64,000 nucleotides of DNA. Origin: Massilia timonae CCUG 45783 (GTDB lineage: Bacteria; Pseudomonadota; Gammaproteobacteria; Burkholderiales; Burkholderiaceae_D). Made by a program: the position numbers and the translations under genes. This document shows positions 1-12,392 of the stretch, one piece after another. The DNA lies in NCBI RefSeq assembly GCF_000315425.1, contig NZ_JH992923.1:455887-519886 (forward strand). The letters run 5' to 3'. Under the pieces are notes generated by a model. The model searched no databases. It saw nothing but the letters and a program-made list of their open reading frames with translations, and was not told the DNA's origin. Every line of letters begins with the position of its first letter. Positions within the stretch are counted from its first letter, which is position 1.

Positions 1-1
1 G

Positions 2-1192
2 ATCCGGCGCTGCCTGCGCGACTGCGACACGGTGGCGCGCTGGGGCGGCGACGAATTCGTGGCGCTGCTGGAAGACCTGGGCAGCCAGGCCGACGCCCAG
101 CTGGTGGCCGACAAGATCCTCGACCGCTTCACGGCGCCGCTGACGGTCGCGGGACGCGATTGCTACGTGACGCTGGCGGTCGGGATCGCCCTCTATCCGG
201 CGCCGGACTGCGACGTCGACGCGCTGCTCAAGCGCGCCGACATCGCGATGCGCAGCGCCAAGGGCTGGGGCCAGAACATCGTGCGCTTCTATGCGGGCAG
301 CGCCGGCGCCGCCGCCGGCGCGCTGGCGCCGCCGCAGAGCGAGCGCCTGGCGCTGAAGAACGGCTTGCGCGACGCCCTGGCCCAGGGCCAGCTGTTCATC
401 GAATACCAGCCGCAGGTCGAGCTGCGCGAGCGGCGCGTGATCGGGGTCGAGGCGCTGGTGCGCTGGCAGCATCCGGTGTACGGCCGGATCGACCCGGGCC
501 GCTTCATCCCGCTGGCCGAGGAGACCGGGATGATCGTCCCGATCGGCGAGTGGGTGCTGCGCTGCGCCTGCCTGCAGAACCGCGCCTGGCACGCCGCCGG
601 CCTGCCGGAGATAAAAACCGCGGTCAACCTGTCGGCGCGCCAGCTGCGCGAGCCGGGCCTGGCCGGGCGCATGCTGGCCATCCTGGCCGAGACCGGAATG
701 CCGCCCGCCTGCCTCGATCTCGAGATCACCGAAGGTATCCTGATCGAGGACCTGGCGGCCAACTGCGCCGTGGTGAGCCAGTTGCGGCGCGCCGGCGTGC
801 TGGTCTCGATCGACGATTTCGGCACCGGCTATTCGAGCCTGAACTACCTGTGCGAGCTGCCGGTGGACATCCTCAAGATGGATGGCCTGTTCGTGCGCCG
901 CCTGGGCGCCGCCAGCGGCCGCGCGCGCGCCTACGCCGTCGCCGACAGCATCGTGGCGATGGCGCACCGCCTTGGCCTTTCCGTGATCGCCGAGTCGGTC
1001 GAGACGACGGAGCAGCTGGGCGACCTGTGCGCGATGGGCGTCGACGCCGCCCAGGGTTACCTGTTCGACCGACCGCTGGCGCCCGGGCTGGTGGCGGCGC
1101 TGCTGGGGCGCCAGCAGCGCGAGTGCGCCGACGGCACGCTCGCGCCAACCCGCATTCTTGAATCCGTAGCTGGAGGACGCCGTGCAGAATGA
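2..1192 (+). CDS. GGDEF-EAL cyclic-di-GMP signalling protein, 3' part
   Basis: The frame is open from the left edge, so the 5' end lies outside the window. The visible part begins inside a GGDEF domain (RWGGDEFVALLEDL) and continues into a complete EAL domain. Residues needed for phosphodiesterase activity look present: EALVRW, NLSARQL, LEITEG, IDDFGTGYSSL, LKMD, IAESVE and QGYLF. It probably makes and/or breaks cyclic-di-GMP at the membrane or in the cytosol; sensor domains would be upstream and are not visible. Its TGA (1190-1192) lies inside the next gene, giving an 11-bp overlap and probable translational coupling to the lipid-type operon. Which of the two catalytic activities dominates cannot be read from sequence. 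Confidence 0.93.
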   Translation: MRRCLRDCDTVARWGGDEFVALLEDLGSQADAQLVADKILDRFTAPLTVAGRDCYVTLAVGIALYPAPDCDVDALLKRADIAMRSAKGWGQNIVRFYAGSAGAAAGALAPPQSERLALKNGLRDALAQGQLFIEYQPQVELRERRVIGVEALVRWQHPVYGRIDPGRFIPLAEETGMIVPIGEWVLRCACLQNRAWHAAGLPEIKTAVNLSARQLREPGLAGRMLAILAETGMPPACLDLEITEGILIEDLAANCAVVSQLRRAGVLVSIDDFGTGYSSLNYLCELPVDILKMDGLFVRRLGAASGRARAYAVADSIVAMAHRLGLSVIAESVETTEQLGDLCAMGVDAAQGYLFDRPLAPGLVAALLGRQQRECADGTLAPTRILESVAGGRRAE

Positions 1193-2547
1193 ATCGATTC
1201 CCTTCGACCCGGTGCGCGACCCGGCGGCCCTCGGCGCTTCCGGCGCCCTGGACGGCAACGTCGCCCAGTACGCCCAGCCGCGCGGGCGTGACCTGCTGCG
1301 CCGCGGCGGCGCGCTCGACGCCTGGGTGCAGCTGCGCGCCCGCCACGGCGTCTGGCCCTACGGCAGGGTGCTGATCGGCGCGCCCGGTCCGCTGGCGAGC
1401 GTGGCCGACGATGGCGCCTCGCCCGCGCGCGGCATCAATTTCGCGTCCCAGGACTACCTGTCGCTGGCCGCCCATCCGGCGGTGCACGAGGCGGCGCGGC
1501 GCGCGCTGCACGACGCCGGGCCGCACAGCGCCGGCTCGGCCGTCTTGCTGGGCAATACCCGCCATTCGCAGGCGCTGGAAAGCGCGCTCGGCGAGCTGCT
1601 GGGCCTGGACCAGCTGGTGCTGTTCCCGACCGGCTGGGCGGCGGCCTTCGGCGTGATCACGGCCCTGGTGCACTCGTTCGACCACGTGGTGATCGACGCC
1701 CTGGCCCACGCCTCGCTGCGCCAGGGCGCGGCCTGCGCCACCCGCAACGTGCTGGTGCACCGCCACCTCGACTGCGACCACGTGCGCGAGCTGCTGGCGC
1801 GGATCCGCGCGCTGGACGCGGTCAATGGCATCCTGGTGGTGACCGAGGGCCTGTTCAGCATGGACGCGGACAGCCCCGACCTGCCATTGCTGCAGCACCT
1901 GTGCCGCGAATACGGCGCGACCCTGCTGGTCGACGTGGCGCACGACCTGGGCGCGCTGGGCCCGGGCGGCGGCGGGGTGGTGGCCAGCCAGCGCATGCAG
2001 GGACGGATCGACATCGTGATGGGCAGCTTTTCCAAGACCTTCGCCACCAACGGCGGCTTCGTCGCCTGCGCCAGCCAGGGGGCGCGGCGCCAGTTGCAGC
2101 TGTACGCCGGGCCGCACATGTTCTCGAACGCGCTGTCGCCGATGCAGGCGGCGGTGGCGTTGGAAAGCCTGCGCATCGTCGCCTCGAGCGAGGGCGACGG
2201 GCTGCGCGCGGACCTGTTGCGCAACGCGGTCGAGCTGCGCGCGCTGCTGGCCTGTTCCGGCCTGCATTGCCTGGGCGAGCCGTCGCCGATCGTGCCGGTG
2301 TGGACCGGCCTGGAAAGCGCGGCGCGCGTGGCCGGCATGCTGCTGGCGCGCGATTCGGTGTTCGTCAACCCGGTCGAGTTTCCCGGCGTGCCGCTCGGCG
2401 CGGCGCGGCTGCGGCTGCAGCTGATGGCCCAGCACACGCCGGCCCAGCTGCGCCGCGGCGCCAGCCTGGTCGCCAATGCCTGCGGCCGCGCCGGCGCCGG
2501 CGCCTTCGTCGGCAAGTCGCCGCGCGAGGCCTACCAGGAGCGCTATC

Positions 2548-2555
<8 letters not shown>
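1182..2555 (+). CDS. alpha-oxoamine synthase family PLP enzyme (AONS/SPT/CqsA-like)
   Basis: 457-residue fold-type I PLP enzyme of the alpha-oxoamine synthase family, which condenses an acyl thioester with an amino acid, releases CO2 and yields an alpha-amino ketone. The PLP lysine is Lys285 in GSFSKTFATNGGFVA; VDVAHDLGALG carries the cofactor-binding aspartate and histidine. It starts at GTG 1182, 5 nt after GGAGG (1172-1176), inside the end of the GGDEF-EAL gene. The downstream gene supplies an acyl-AMP ligase and carrier protein and overlaps by 8 bp, so the acyl donor is probably acyl-ACP rather than acyl-CoA. Biotin synthesis (BioF) is unlikely because no other bio gene is nearby and the protein is about 70 residues longer than BioF. 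Sphingoid base, alpha-hydroxyketone signal or aminoketone lipid formation are all possible. Confidence 0.85.
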
Positions 2556-6189
<3,634 letters not shown>

Positions 6190-6218
6190 CCGATGCAGCC
6201 GCGCGCAGGGCGACGGGG

Positions 6219-6224
6219 TAAAAT
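6219..6224 (+). promoter_or_regulatory. candidate -10 box for gltX
   Basis: TAAAAT lies 28 bases upstream of the gltX ATG in the 63-bp gap after the carrier-protein gene. No good -35 hexamer is visible at 17 nt, so this is tentative. Confidence 0.35.
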
Positions 6225-6252
6225 ACGCTCTTTTACCTGATTGCTTTCTGCC

Positions 6253-7644
6253 ATGACCGTTCGCACCCGATTCGCTCCCAGCCCGACCGGCTACCTCCAC
6301 CTGGGCGGCGCGCGCACCGCGCTGTATTCCTGGGCCTATGCCCGCCACTTCGGCGGCACCTTCATCCTGCGCATCGAGGACACCGACCTCGAACGGTCGA
6401 CGCCGGAAGCGGTGCAGGCGATCCTGGACGGCATGAAGTGGCTGGGCCTGGAGCACGACGAAGGCCCGTTCTACCAGATGCAGCGCATGGACCGCTATCG
6501 CGAGGTGGTCAAGGGCATGCTGGACGCCGGCACCGCCTATCTGTGCTACTGCTCGCCGGAAGAAGTCGAGGCGATGCGCGAGCGCATGCGCGCGGCCGGC
6601 GAAAAGCCGCGCTACGACGGCACCTGGCGTCCGGAGCCGGGCAAGACCCTGCCCGCCGTGCCTGAAGGCGTCAAGCCGGTGGTGCGCTTCAAGAACCCGC
6701 TCGACGGCGAAGTGACCTGGACGGACGTGGTCAAAGGGCCGATCACGATCGGCAACAAGGAGCTGGACGACCTGGTCATCGCGCGTCCGGACGGCACGCC
6801 GACCTATAACTTCTGCGTCGCGGTCGACGACTGGGACATGAAGATCACCCACGTGCTGCGCGGCGACGACCACGTCAACAACACCCCGCGCCAGATCAAC
6901 ATCCTGCGCGCGCTCGGCGCCGAGCTGCCGCAGTACGGCCACCTGCCGATGATCCTGGGCGCCGACGGCCAGAAGCTGTCCAAGCGCCACGGCGCGGTGA
7001 GCGTGATGGAATATCCGGAGCAGGGCTATCTGCCGGAAGCAATGCTGAACTACCTGGCGCGCCTGGGCTGGAGCCACGGCGACGACGAGATCTTCTCGAT
7101 GCAGCAGTTCACCGAGTGGTTCAACCTGGAACACCTGACCGCATCGGCGGCCCAGTTCAACCCCGAAAAGCTGGGCTGGCTGAACAACCACTATATCAAG
7201 CAGACCGATAACGAGCGCCTGGCGCAGCTGGCGCTGCCGAAGCTGGAGCGCGACGGCGCGCGCTTCGATGGCGCCCCGGCGCTGCCGACCGTGCTGGGCC
7301 TGATGAAGGAGCGCGTCAACACGATCAACGAGCTGGCCGATGCGGCGATGTTGTTCTACCGCGATCCGCAGCCGGATCCTGAATTGCTGGCCCTGCACCT
7401 GACCGACGCCGTGCGCGCCGCGCTGGGCACTTTTGCAGAGCGCTCTGCCACCGTGGACTGGAACAAGGCGGCGCTGGCGGCCATGCTCAAGGAAGTGCTG
7501 GCCGCCCACAGCCTCAAGATGCCGCAACTGGCCATGCCGCTGCGCCTGCTGTTGACGGGCCAGCTGCAGACGCCGGCGATCGATGCGGTGCTGGAACTGT
7601 TCGGGCGTGACGTCGTGCTGGCGCGCGTGCAGAAGGGCTTGTAA
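6253..7644 (+). CDS. gltX: glutamate--tRNA ligase
   Basis: 463-residue class I aminoacyl-tRNA synthetase that charges tRNA-Glu. The N-terminal HIGH-type signature is [17 protein letters not shown] and the KMSKS-type loop is KLSKRHG near residue 243; the length is normal for bacterial GltX. ATG 6253 begins [10 protein letters not shown], matching the family start; an upstream in-frame TTG at 6241 is unlikely. Four tRNA-Glu genes, its own substrate, follow within 1.1 kb. No U-rich terminator follows the stop, but two GC-rich hairpins do. Confidence 0.97.
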   Translation: MTVRTRFAPSPTGYLHLGGARTALYSWAYARHFGGTFILRIEDTDLERSTPEAVQAILDGMKWLGLEHDEGPFYQMQRMDRYREVVKGMLDAGTAYLCYCSPEEVEAMRERMRAAGEKPRYDGTWRPEPGKTLPAVPEGVKPVVRFKNPLDGEVTWTDVVKGPITIGNKELDDLVIARPDGTPTYNFCVAVDDWDMKITHVLRGDDHVNNTPRQINILRALGAELPQYGHLPMILGADGQKLSKRHGAVSVMEYPEQGYLPEAMLNYLARLGWSHGDDEIFSMQQFTEWFNLEHLTASAAQFNPEKLGWLNNHYIKQTDNERLAQLALPKLERDGARFDGAPALPTVLGLMKERVNTINELADAAMLFYRDPQPDPELLALHLTDAVRAALGTFAERSATVDWNKAALAAMLKEVLAAHSLKMPQLAMPLRLLLTGQLQTPAIDAVLELFGRDVVLARVQKGL

Positions 7645-7673
7645 TACATCGCGTGTCCGGGACGCACTGTAGG

Positions 7674-7694
7674 GTGGACGGGTTCCCCGTCCAC
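7674..7694. repeat. GC-rich extragenic hairpin downstream of gltX
   Basis: A 9-bp perfect inverted repeat (GTGGACGGG ... CCCGTCCAC) closes a 3-nt loop 30 bases after gltX. It lacks a T-run, so it is not a classic terminator. Its form, a short palindrome in a GGGTGGAC context, recalls the REP-like extragenic palindromes dispersed in many proteobacterial genomes, but only this copy was noticed here. Confidence 0.4.
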
Positions 7695-7754
7695 GCGGTG
7701 ATGGTTGGCAGCGAGATCATCCGGCGCGATAGCGGCGCCGATAGCGATCACCGC

Positions 7755-7776
7755 GTCGGCGGAAAGACCCGCCGAC
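7755..7776. repeat. second extragenic hairpin, gltX-tRNA interval
   Basis: An 8-bp perfect inverted repeat GTCGGCGG ... CCGCCGAC encloses a 6-nt loop. No T-run follows. The function is unknown; it may add RNA stability or terminate with help. Confidence 0.35.
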
Positions 7777-7830
7777 CCACCGCAAGAAAAGACCTTGAAT
7801 GGCGCCGAACACAAACGCTAAAAACGGACT

Positions 7831-7859
7831 TTGCGAAATGCAAGGTCGTCCTATATAAT
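7831..7859 (+). promoter_or_regulatory. sigma-70 promoter of the tRNA-Ala/tRNA-Glu cluster
   Basis: TTGCGA (7831-7836), a 17-nt spacer and a perfect TATAAT (7854-7859). Transcription would begin about 12 nt before the first tRNA-Ala. A GC-rich discriminator (GCTCGC) follows the -10 box, as is usual for stable-RNA promoters under stringent control. Confidence 0.8.
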
Positions 7860-7878
7860 GCTCGCACTTCAGCGCTGC

Positions 7879-7954
<76 letters not shown>

Positions 7955-8010
7955 ACTCTGAAGTGGCAGTAAGGTAGTAGAGCAGTAAAAGCAGTAAGCG
8001 GTTGTTCCCG

Positions 8011-8086
8011 GTCCCTATCGTCTAGAGGCCTAGGACATCACCCTTTCACGGTGAGTACCGGGGTTCGAATCCCCGTGGGGACGCCA
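8011..8086 (+). tRNA. tRNA-Glu (anticodon TTC), copy 1
   Basis: 76 nt with encoded CCA. The anticodon stem TCACC/GGTGA encloses CTTTCAC, giving TTC. The acceptor 5' strand is GTCCCTA, with a T6-G67 wobble that copy 2 shares but copies 3 and 4 lack. Confidence 0.97.
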
Positions 8087-8173
8087 GGCAACTGGCAAGA
8101 ATGACCGGACGAAGGCAGCGCAAGCGGCACTAGTCGAAGCAGTAACAGTGTAGTAAAATGTTGTTTTCTCGTA

Positions 8174-8249
<76 letters not shown>

Positions 8250-8289
8250 CGATGGAAAACAGCAGTTCGCAGTATCGGAAGTTACTAGG

Positions 8290-8365
8290 GTCCCTATCGT
8301 CTAGAGGCCTAGGACATCACCCTTTCACGGTGAGTACCGGGGTTCGAATCCCCGTGGGGACGCCA
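8290..8365 (+). tRNA. tRNA-Glu (anticodon TTC), copy 2
   Basis: 76 nt, the same sequence as copy 1 including the acceptor wobble (GTCCCTA). CCA is encoded. Confidence 0.97.
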
Positions 8366-8441
8366 AGAATTTGGCAGTGCGCCGCGCCAGCGGCGGCGCG
8401 CGGTAAAGGTAGTCGGTAGTTTAAGTTTTGTGCAGTTTTAG

Positions 8442-8517
8442 GTCCCCATCGTCTAGAGGCCTAGGACATCACCCTTTCACGGTGAGTACCGGGGTTCGAA
8501 TCCCCGTGGGGACGCCA
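8442..8517 (+). tRNA. tRNA-Glu (anticodon TTC), copy 3
   Basis: 76 nt with CCA encoded. The acceptor strand is GTCCCCA, giving a fully Watson-Crick stem. It is preceded by CAGTTTTAG, a spacer motif also found just before copy 4. Confidence 0.97.
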
Positions 8518-8521
8518 GCTT

Positions 8522-8570
8522 AAAACCGGAGTAGACCAACGCGCATGCGCGGAGAGGTGCTCCGGTTTTT
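8522..8570 (+). terminator. intrinsic terminator after tRNA-Glu copy 3
   Basis: The stem AAAACCGGAG ... CTCCGGTTTTT has a long GC-rich loop and ends in five T. It lies between the third and fourth tRNA-Glu genes, so copy 4 depends on read-through or its own promoter. Confidence 0.7.
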
Positions 8571-8638
8571 CTATTGTGCCGGCAGAAGTGCGCCCGCATG
8601 GGCGGCGTGGTAGTAGAGTAGCAGCAATACAGTTTTAG

Positions 8639-8714
8639 GTCCCCATCGTCTAGAGGCCTAGGACATCACCCTTTCACGGTGAGTACCGGGGTTCGAATCC
8701 CCGTGGGGACGCCA
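8639..8714 (+). tRNA. tRNA-Glu (anticodon TTC), copy 4
   Basis: 76 nt, same sequence as copy 3 (acceptor GTCCCCA), CCA encoded. Last gene of the cluster. Confidence 0.97.
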
Positions 8715-8720
8715 ATACAG

Positions 8721-8760
8721 AAAGCCGGAGCCGGCCGCGACAGCGGGGCTCCGGTTTTTC
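8721..8760 (+). terminator. intrinsic terminator of the tRNA cluster
   Basis: CCGGAGCC (8725-8732) pairs with GGCTCCGG (8747-8754), followed by five T. It separates the cluster from the converging subtilase gene. Confidence 0.8.
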
Positions 8761-8836
8761 TTTTGTGGCCTGCGTGCGGTGATGTGGATGCCGTCCCGGG
8801 GCCGCCTTCCCGACGGCCCTCAGCGTCTGGGCGGCG

Positions 8837-10729
8837 TCACCACCCCGCCAGCCGCACTGCTCCGAATGGATATTGCATCGCTCCCGCCTGGCCCGCGGCG
8901 CCGAGGCCGGGCGCTCCCAGCCCCAGGCGTGCGCCATCGCCTGGCGGCGCCCCGAACATCCCGGCGGGAATGCCGAAGCCGGCGGCCGCACTCTGCCACG
9001 CCATGCCCGGTTGCGCCACAGGCAGGCCCAGCGCCACCAGCGCGTCCGGCAAGCCATAACCTATCCTGGTCGGGTCGCTGAGGGTCACGGGGCGCGCGCT
9101 CATCCGCAAGACCTGGAACAGGCGCTCGACCCGTTCTGGCGAGCGCGGCAGCGACATCGACTGGAACTCGGGACGGTGCGCCAGCACCAGGGCGGCAAGG
9201 CCGGTGACGTGGGGCGCCGCCATCGAGGTGCCGTCCCAGGCCGCGAAGTTATTGGGGGGAACCGACGACACCACGGCCACGCCTGGCGCGCAGACGTCGA
9301 CCTGCGGCCCGAAGCAGCTGAACTTGGCCGTAAAGTAACCCTGCATATCGCTGTCCGGGCCGATGGTTTCGGCATGGTAGCTATCGGGCGGGAATTCGCC
9401 GATCTTGCCGATCGCCGCCACCGCCAGCACATGCGGCGACGACGCCGGGTACTGGACGGCCGCGGCCGAGTTGCCGGCTGCGGCGATGCAGGCGACGCCG
9501 GCCTGCTTGGCGCGCACGATTTGCCGCTCCAGCGCTTCGGACGGCGATCCGCCGCCCAGGCTCATGTTGACGACGTCGATCCCCTGTTCGATGCAGTACT
9601 CGAGTGCGTCGATCAACTGGCTGACCTGGCCGCCGGGGAACAGCTTGCAGACGTGGATCTCGGCCTCGGGCGCGAAGCCGCGTATGCCCCAGGCCGGATC
9701 GGCGGCGGCGATCACCCCGGCGCAGTGCGAGCCGTGCCCGAGCGTATCGACGTTCCAGGTGGAGCGGTCGACATTCTTGTTGACGACGTCGAAGCCGGCA
9801 TGGATCTGGTTGAGGTTGCCATGCGTGGTGGCGGCGCCGGAGTCGATGACGGCGATCTTGATGCCGCGGCCGCGGAACTGCTGGGGCACCTGGTCGAGAC
9901 GCATGGCGCGGGCGCCCCAGCCCATGGCGCTCTGCTGCGGCAAGCCCCTCAGCGCCGCCCAATCGGCCAGCGGGCGCAGCATGACGACGTTCGGTTCGTC
10001 CAGGCTCAGGTCGGGGTCGCGCTGGTAGAGGCTCCAGTAATCGGTGCGCGGCTTGACGTACAGGCCGCTGATCGTGTGCGCGTCTTCGCCATACAGGCGC
10101 AGATGGGCCACCCCGTCGGGGCCGGTTACCGCGGAGCTCGGCAGTGCTCCGCCGAACAGCGAGACTTCGACATCGGGCAGCGGGGCGCCGTCCTTGCCGA
10201 CCACGGCGAGCAGCAGCTCGGCCTGCGGTCCCTGGTAGGGCGTCAGCGAACTGACGAGGTCGGGGCGGCGCAGCATGGGGTCGAGCAGTTCCAGGTGCTG
10301 GTCGCGCTCGACCAGCAGCTGGCCCTGGCCGCGCTGGAGCAGTTCGCCCGCCTTCTGGTCGGTCATGCGCGCCACCACCACGCCGTCGGCCGGTTCGCCC
10401 ATGGCGGCCGGGCCGAAGCCGGCCGGCGCCATGCCGCCGCGGGTGGTGATGGTGTCGACCACGTCGATGTCGGGCAGGGCATGCAGGGCCTGCTGGACGG
10501 CCGACAGGCCCAGCGGCGCGACCCAGCTGCTGGCGCCGAAGGCGCCGGTGAGCGCCGCGCGTGGCGCGACCAGGTATTTTTTCTTGCGCTCGGCGACCGG
10601 TCGGCCGCGTGCGATGGCCGTGGCGCCATTGATGGCGCCCGCCGTGGTGCGTTTGGCTCCTGCGCCGTCAGGAGTCGGGTTGGGCGTCTCCTGGGCTTCG
10701 CCGGCGGAGCCTTTCGTATGTTTTGGCAT
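8837..10729 (-). CDS. S8 (subtilisin-like) serine peptidase without signal peptide
   Basis: 630 residues. The catalytic triad is intact: Asp296 (KIAVIDSGAA), His332 (LGHGSHCAG) and Ser502 (GTSMAAPHVTG). Ahead of the S8 domain lie a hydrophilic N-terminus, an I9/propeptide-like stretch near 115-150 (VVVARMTDQKAGELL ... LLVERDQHLEL), and a beta-rich segment near 175-245 resembling a carboxypeptidase regulatory-like domain (GAPLPDVEVSLFGG). The last ~60 residues are rich in Gly, Ala and Met. There is no Sec or Tat signal, so it acts in the cytosol or leaves by another route. ATG 10729 has AAAGGA about 7 nt upstream. It follows, with a 24-bp gap, a gene for a second, free-standing I9-like protein. 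Confidence 0.93.
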   Translation of the reverse strand: MPKHTKGSAGEAQETPNPTPDGAGAKRTTAGAINGATAIARGRPVAERKKKYLVAPRAALTGAFGASSWVAPLGLSAVQQALHALPDIDVVDTITTRGGMAPAGFGPAAMGEPADGVVVARMTDQKAGELLQRGQGQLLVERDQHLELLDPMLRRPDLVSSLTPYQGPQAELLLAVVGKDGAPLPDVEVSLFGGALPSSAVTGPDGVAHLRLYGEDAHTISGLYVKPRTDYWSLYQRDPDLSLDEPNVVMLRPLADWAALRGLPQQSAMGWGARAMRLDQVPQQFRGRGIKIAVIDSGAATTHGNLNQIHAGFDVVNKNVDRSTWNVDTLGHGSHCAGVIAAADPAWGIRGFAPEAEIHVCKLFPGGQVSQLIDALEYCIEQGIDVVNMSLGGGSPSEALERQIVRAKQAGVACIAAAGNSAAAVQYPASSPHVLAVAAIGKIGEFPPDSYHAETIGPDSDMQGYFTAKFSCFGPQVDVCAPGVAVVSSVPPNNFAAWDGTSMAAPHVTGLAALVLAHRPEFQSMSLPRSPERVERLFQVLRMSARPVTLSDPTRIGYGLPDALVALGLPVAQPGMAWQSAAAGFGIPAGMFGAPPGDGARLGLGAPGLGAAGQAGAMQYPFGAVRLAGW

Positions 10730-10753
10730 GGGATGTCCTTTGCCCGGGGCCGC

Positions 10754-11008
10754 TCAGTCGGAGAGCGAGAGCGGCTGGTCCGGTTCGATCGTTAACTGGT
10801 GGAGAGTCTGTTGCCGCAGCCGTTCGGCGGTCGGCGCGTCGGTCTCGACGACGGCCGTGTGCGGCGGCCCGGAAGAGGGGCCGATAATGTCGACCAATTG
10901 CACGCCTGGTTCGGCGCCAAGGGTCGCGAGAAACGTCGCGAGCGCGTTGTCATCGTTGGCGGCGCGCACAATGTAGCGGCCGAGCGTAGGAGGCAGGGAT
11001 GCCGGCAT
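10754..11008 (-). CDS. small I9-like (subtilisin propeptide/inhibitor-like) protein
   Basis: 84 residues from ATG 11008 (AGGAG 7 nt upstream); a longer frame to 11068 lacks such a site. The pattern fits the ferredoxin-like I9 fold: a first strand RYIVRAANDD, a helix, a strand HTAVVETDAPTAERLRQQ and a C-terminal strand LTIEPDQPLSL. The ending resembles the IEPDQ-type end of subtilisin prodomains and also the LLVERDQHLEL stretch of the adjacent protease. Likely roles are intramolecular-chaperone-in-trans or inhibitor of the neighbouring subtilase. This is inferred from pattern and position only, since the family is too short and divergent for certainty by eye. Confidence 0.7.
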   Translation of the reverse strand: MPASLPPTLGRYIVRAANDDNALATFLATLGAEPGVQLVDIIGPSSGPPHTAVVETDAPTAERLRQQTLHQLTIEPDQPLSLSD

Positions 11009-11118
11009 GGAGAGGCTCCTGAATGCCGGTCTGCCGCTGGCGCATGCCCGCGGCAGACCGGCGCACATCGTTAGGCAATAAGCGTTATGCGTTGCGCATC
11101 AAGCGTTCGGCGCCGGGT

Positions 11119-12030
11119 TCAGTGCACGGTTTGCTGGCCGCCGTAAGGCATCTGCTGGCCGCCATACGGCATTTGCTGGCCACCGAACTGCTGCCCCAGC
11201 GGTTGCTGGCCGAACTGCTGCTGGCCGAACTGTTGCTGGCTGTAGGGATCGACCCCGAGCGGCACGTAGCGGCCCAGCTGGCTGGCGACGTTGCCGATCG
11301 CGGCGCCCAGGCCCTGGTTGCCGAGCTGCTCGCCGATGAAGCCGCCGACCGGACGCGCGTATTGGGTGATGGCATTGCTGAGCCAGCCTTGCGGGGCGAT
11401 CTGGCCACCTTGCTGGCCGCCTTGCTGGGCGACTTGCTGTTGCAGCACCGCTTGCTGCTGCTGGACTTGCTGCAGCGTTTGCTGCAGTTGCTGTTGCAGC
11501 ACTTGCAGCTGCTGCAGCTGGACCAGTGGCGACGACGCTTGCTGGCCTTGTTGCTGGCCTTGGGCGTCAGCCCCGAACGGCACATAGCGCCCGAAGCTGG
11601 AGCCTTCGCTGATGATGTTCCCCAGGGTGCGGTTGCCGGTCAGGTTGCCGATGAGGGAGCCGGCCGGCTTGCCGATCGTGCTGATCAGGTTGCCGAAGAA
11701 GCCGCCTTGCGGGGTCAACTGGCCTTGCTGCTGTTGCATCTGCTGCATCTGCTGCAATTGCTGGAGCTGCTGCAGTTCTTGCAGTTGTTGCGGGTCCAGT
11801 TGCGCGCCGAGGCCGCCCGACGGATCGGCCGACAACGGCGAAAAGCGACCCAGGAAGCCGCCGGCCGTCTCGCCGATGCGGCCGCCCAGGCCGGAATTGT
11901 TGAACAGGCCGCCGATGCCGCGGCCGATCAGGCCGCCCAGTGGCGCGCCGAACATGCTGCCCAGCGATTGCGGTGCAAACTGCTGTGGTCCGAATTGTTG
12001 TGGGTAGCCTGCTTGTTGATACTCGTTCAT
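11119..12030 (-). CDS. glutamine-rich protein with three glycine-zipper-like repeat units
   Basis: 303 residues from ATG 12030, with GGAGGAG about 6 nt upstream. I do not recognise a family. Three related units alternate Gly/Ile/Leu-rich segments with glutamine tracts. Each Gly-rich segment ends in a similar motif: GRFSPLSADP, GRYVPFGADA and GRYVPLGVDP. The Gly segments (for example IGRGIGGLF, GGFIGEQLGNQGLG) resemble glycine zippers that can insert into or pack against membranes. The glutamine blocks (LQQLQQMQQMQQQQ and similar) could form coiled coils or prion-like assemblies. The C-terminus repeats QQFGQQ and MPYGGQQ. No signal peptide is visible. It lies 110 bp upstream of the I9-like gene, same strand, so it may be a partner or substrate of the protease. 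Confidence 0.8.
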   Translation of the reverse strand: MNEYQQAGYPQQFGPQQFAPQSLGSMFGAPLGGLIGRGIGGLFNNSGLGGRIGETAGGFLGRFSPLSADPSGGLGAQLDPQQLQELQQLQQLQQMQQMQQQQGQLTPQGGFFGNLISTIGKPAGSLIGNLTGNRTLGNIISEGSSFGRYVPFGADAQGQQQGQQASSPLVQLQQLQVLQQQLQQTLQQVQQQQAVLQQQVAQQGGQQGGQIAPQGWLSNAITQYARPVGGFIGEQLGNQGLGAAIGNVASQLGRYVPLGVDPYSQQQFGQQQFGQQPLGQQFGGQQMPYGGQQMPYGGQQTVH

Positions 12031-12392
12031 GGTAACTCCTCCAGGTAGTCGGCCGTATCGCGGCGGGCAGAAAGCGGGTTGGCGCTCGCCACGGTCGGCC
12101 GTGTTCACATTGTTCGCGCCACCGCAATACCGATGGAGCGAGGCGAAGGGCAGGAAAGGCTGCCATCGAGGCCGCCTTCCCTGCAGGTAGGCGTTCGACC
12201 GGGCGTCGATAGCGAAGTTTTTGCCTCCTGGAGATCGAGGCGCACTTCGGTTTTGGTCATTGCGATAACGCAGACGCGCGCCAGAAACACCCCAGTTTCT
12301 TCGCGGATTGCACTGTGCTCATGGATATTTCGTCGGATGGCGTTAGAATGGCGGCCCCTGCCACCGCGGCCTGACGGGCACACTGTTTACCC
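12031..12392. other. 362-bp intergenic region between the divergent Q-rich and earP genes
   Basis: It should hold divergent promoters. The only suggestive element is TAGAAT at 12344-12349 upstream of earP, without a convincing -35. Short ORFs here have no ribosome site and look like chance. No RNA gene is recognisable. Confidence 0.5.
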
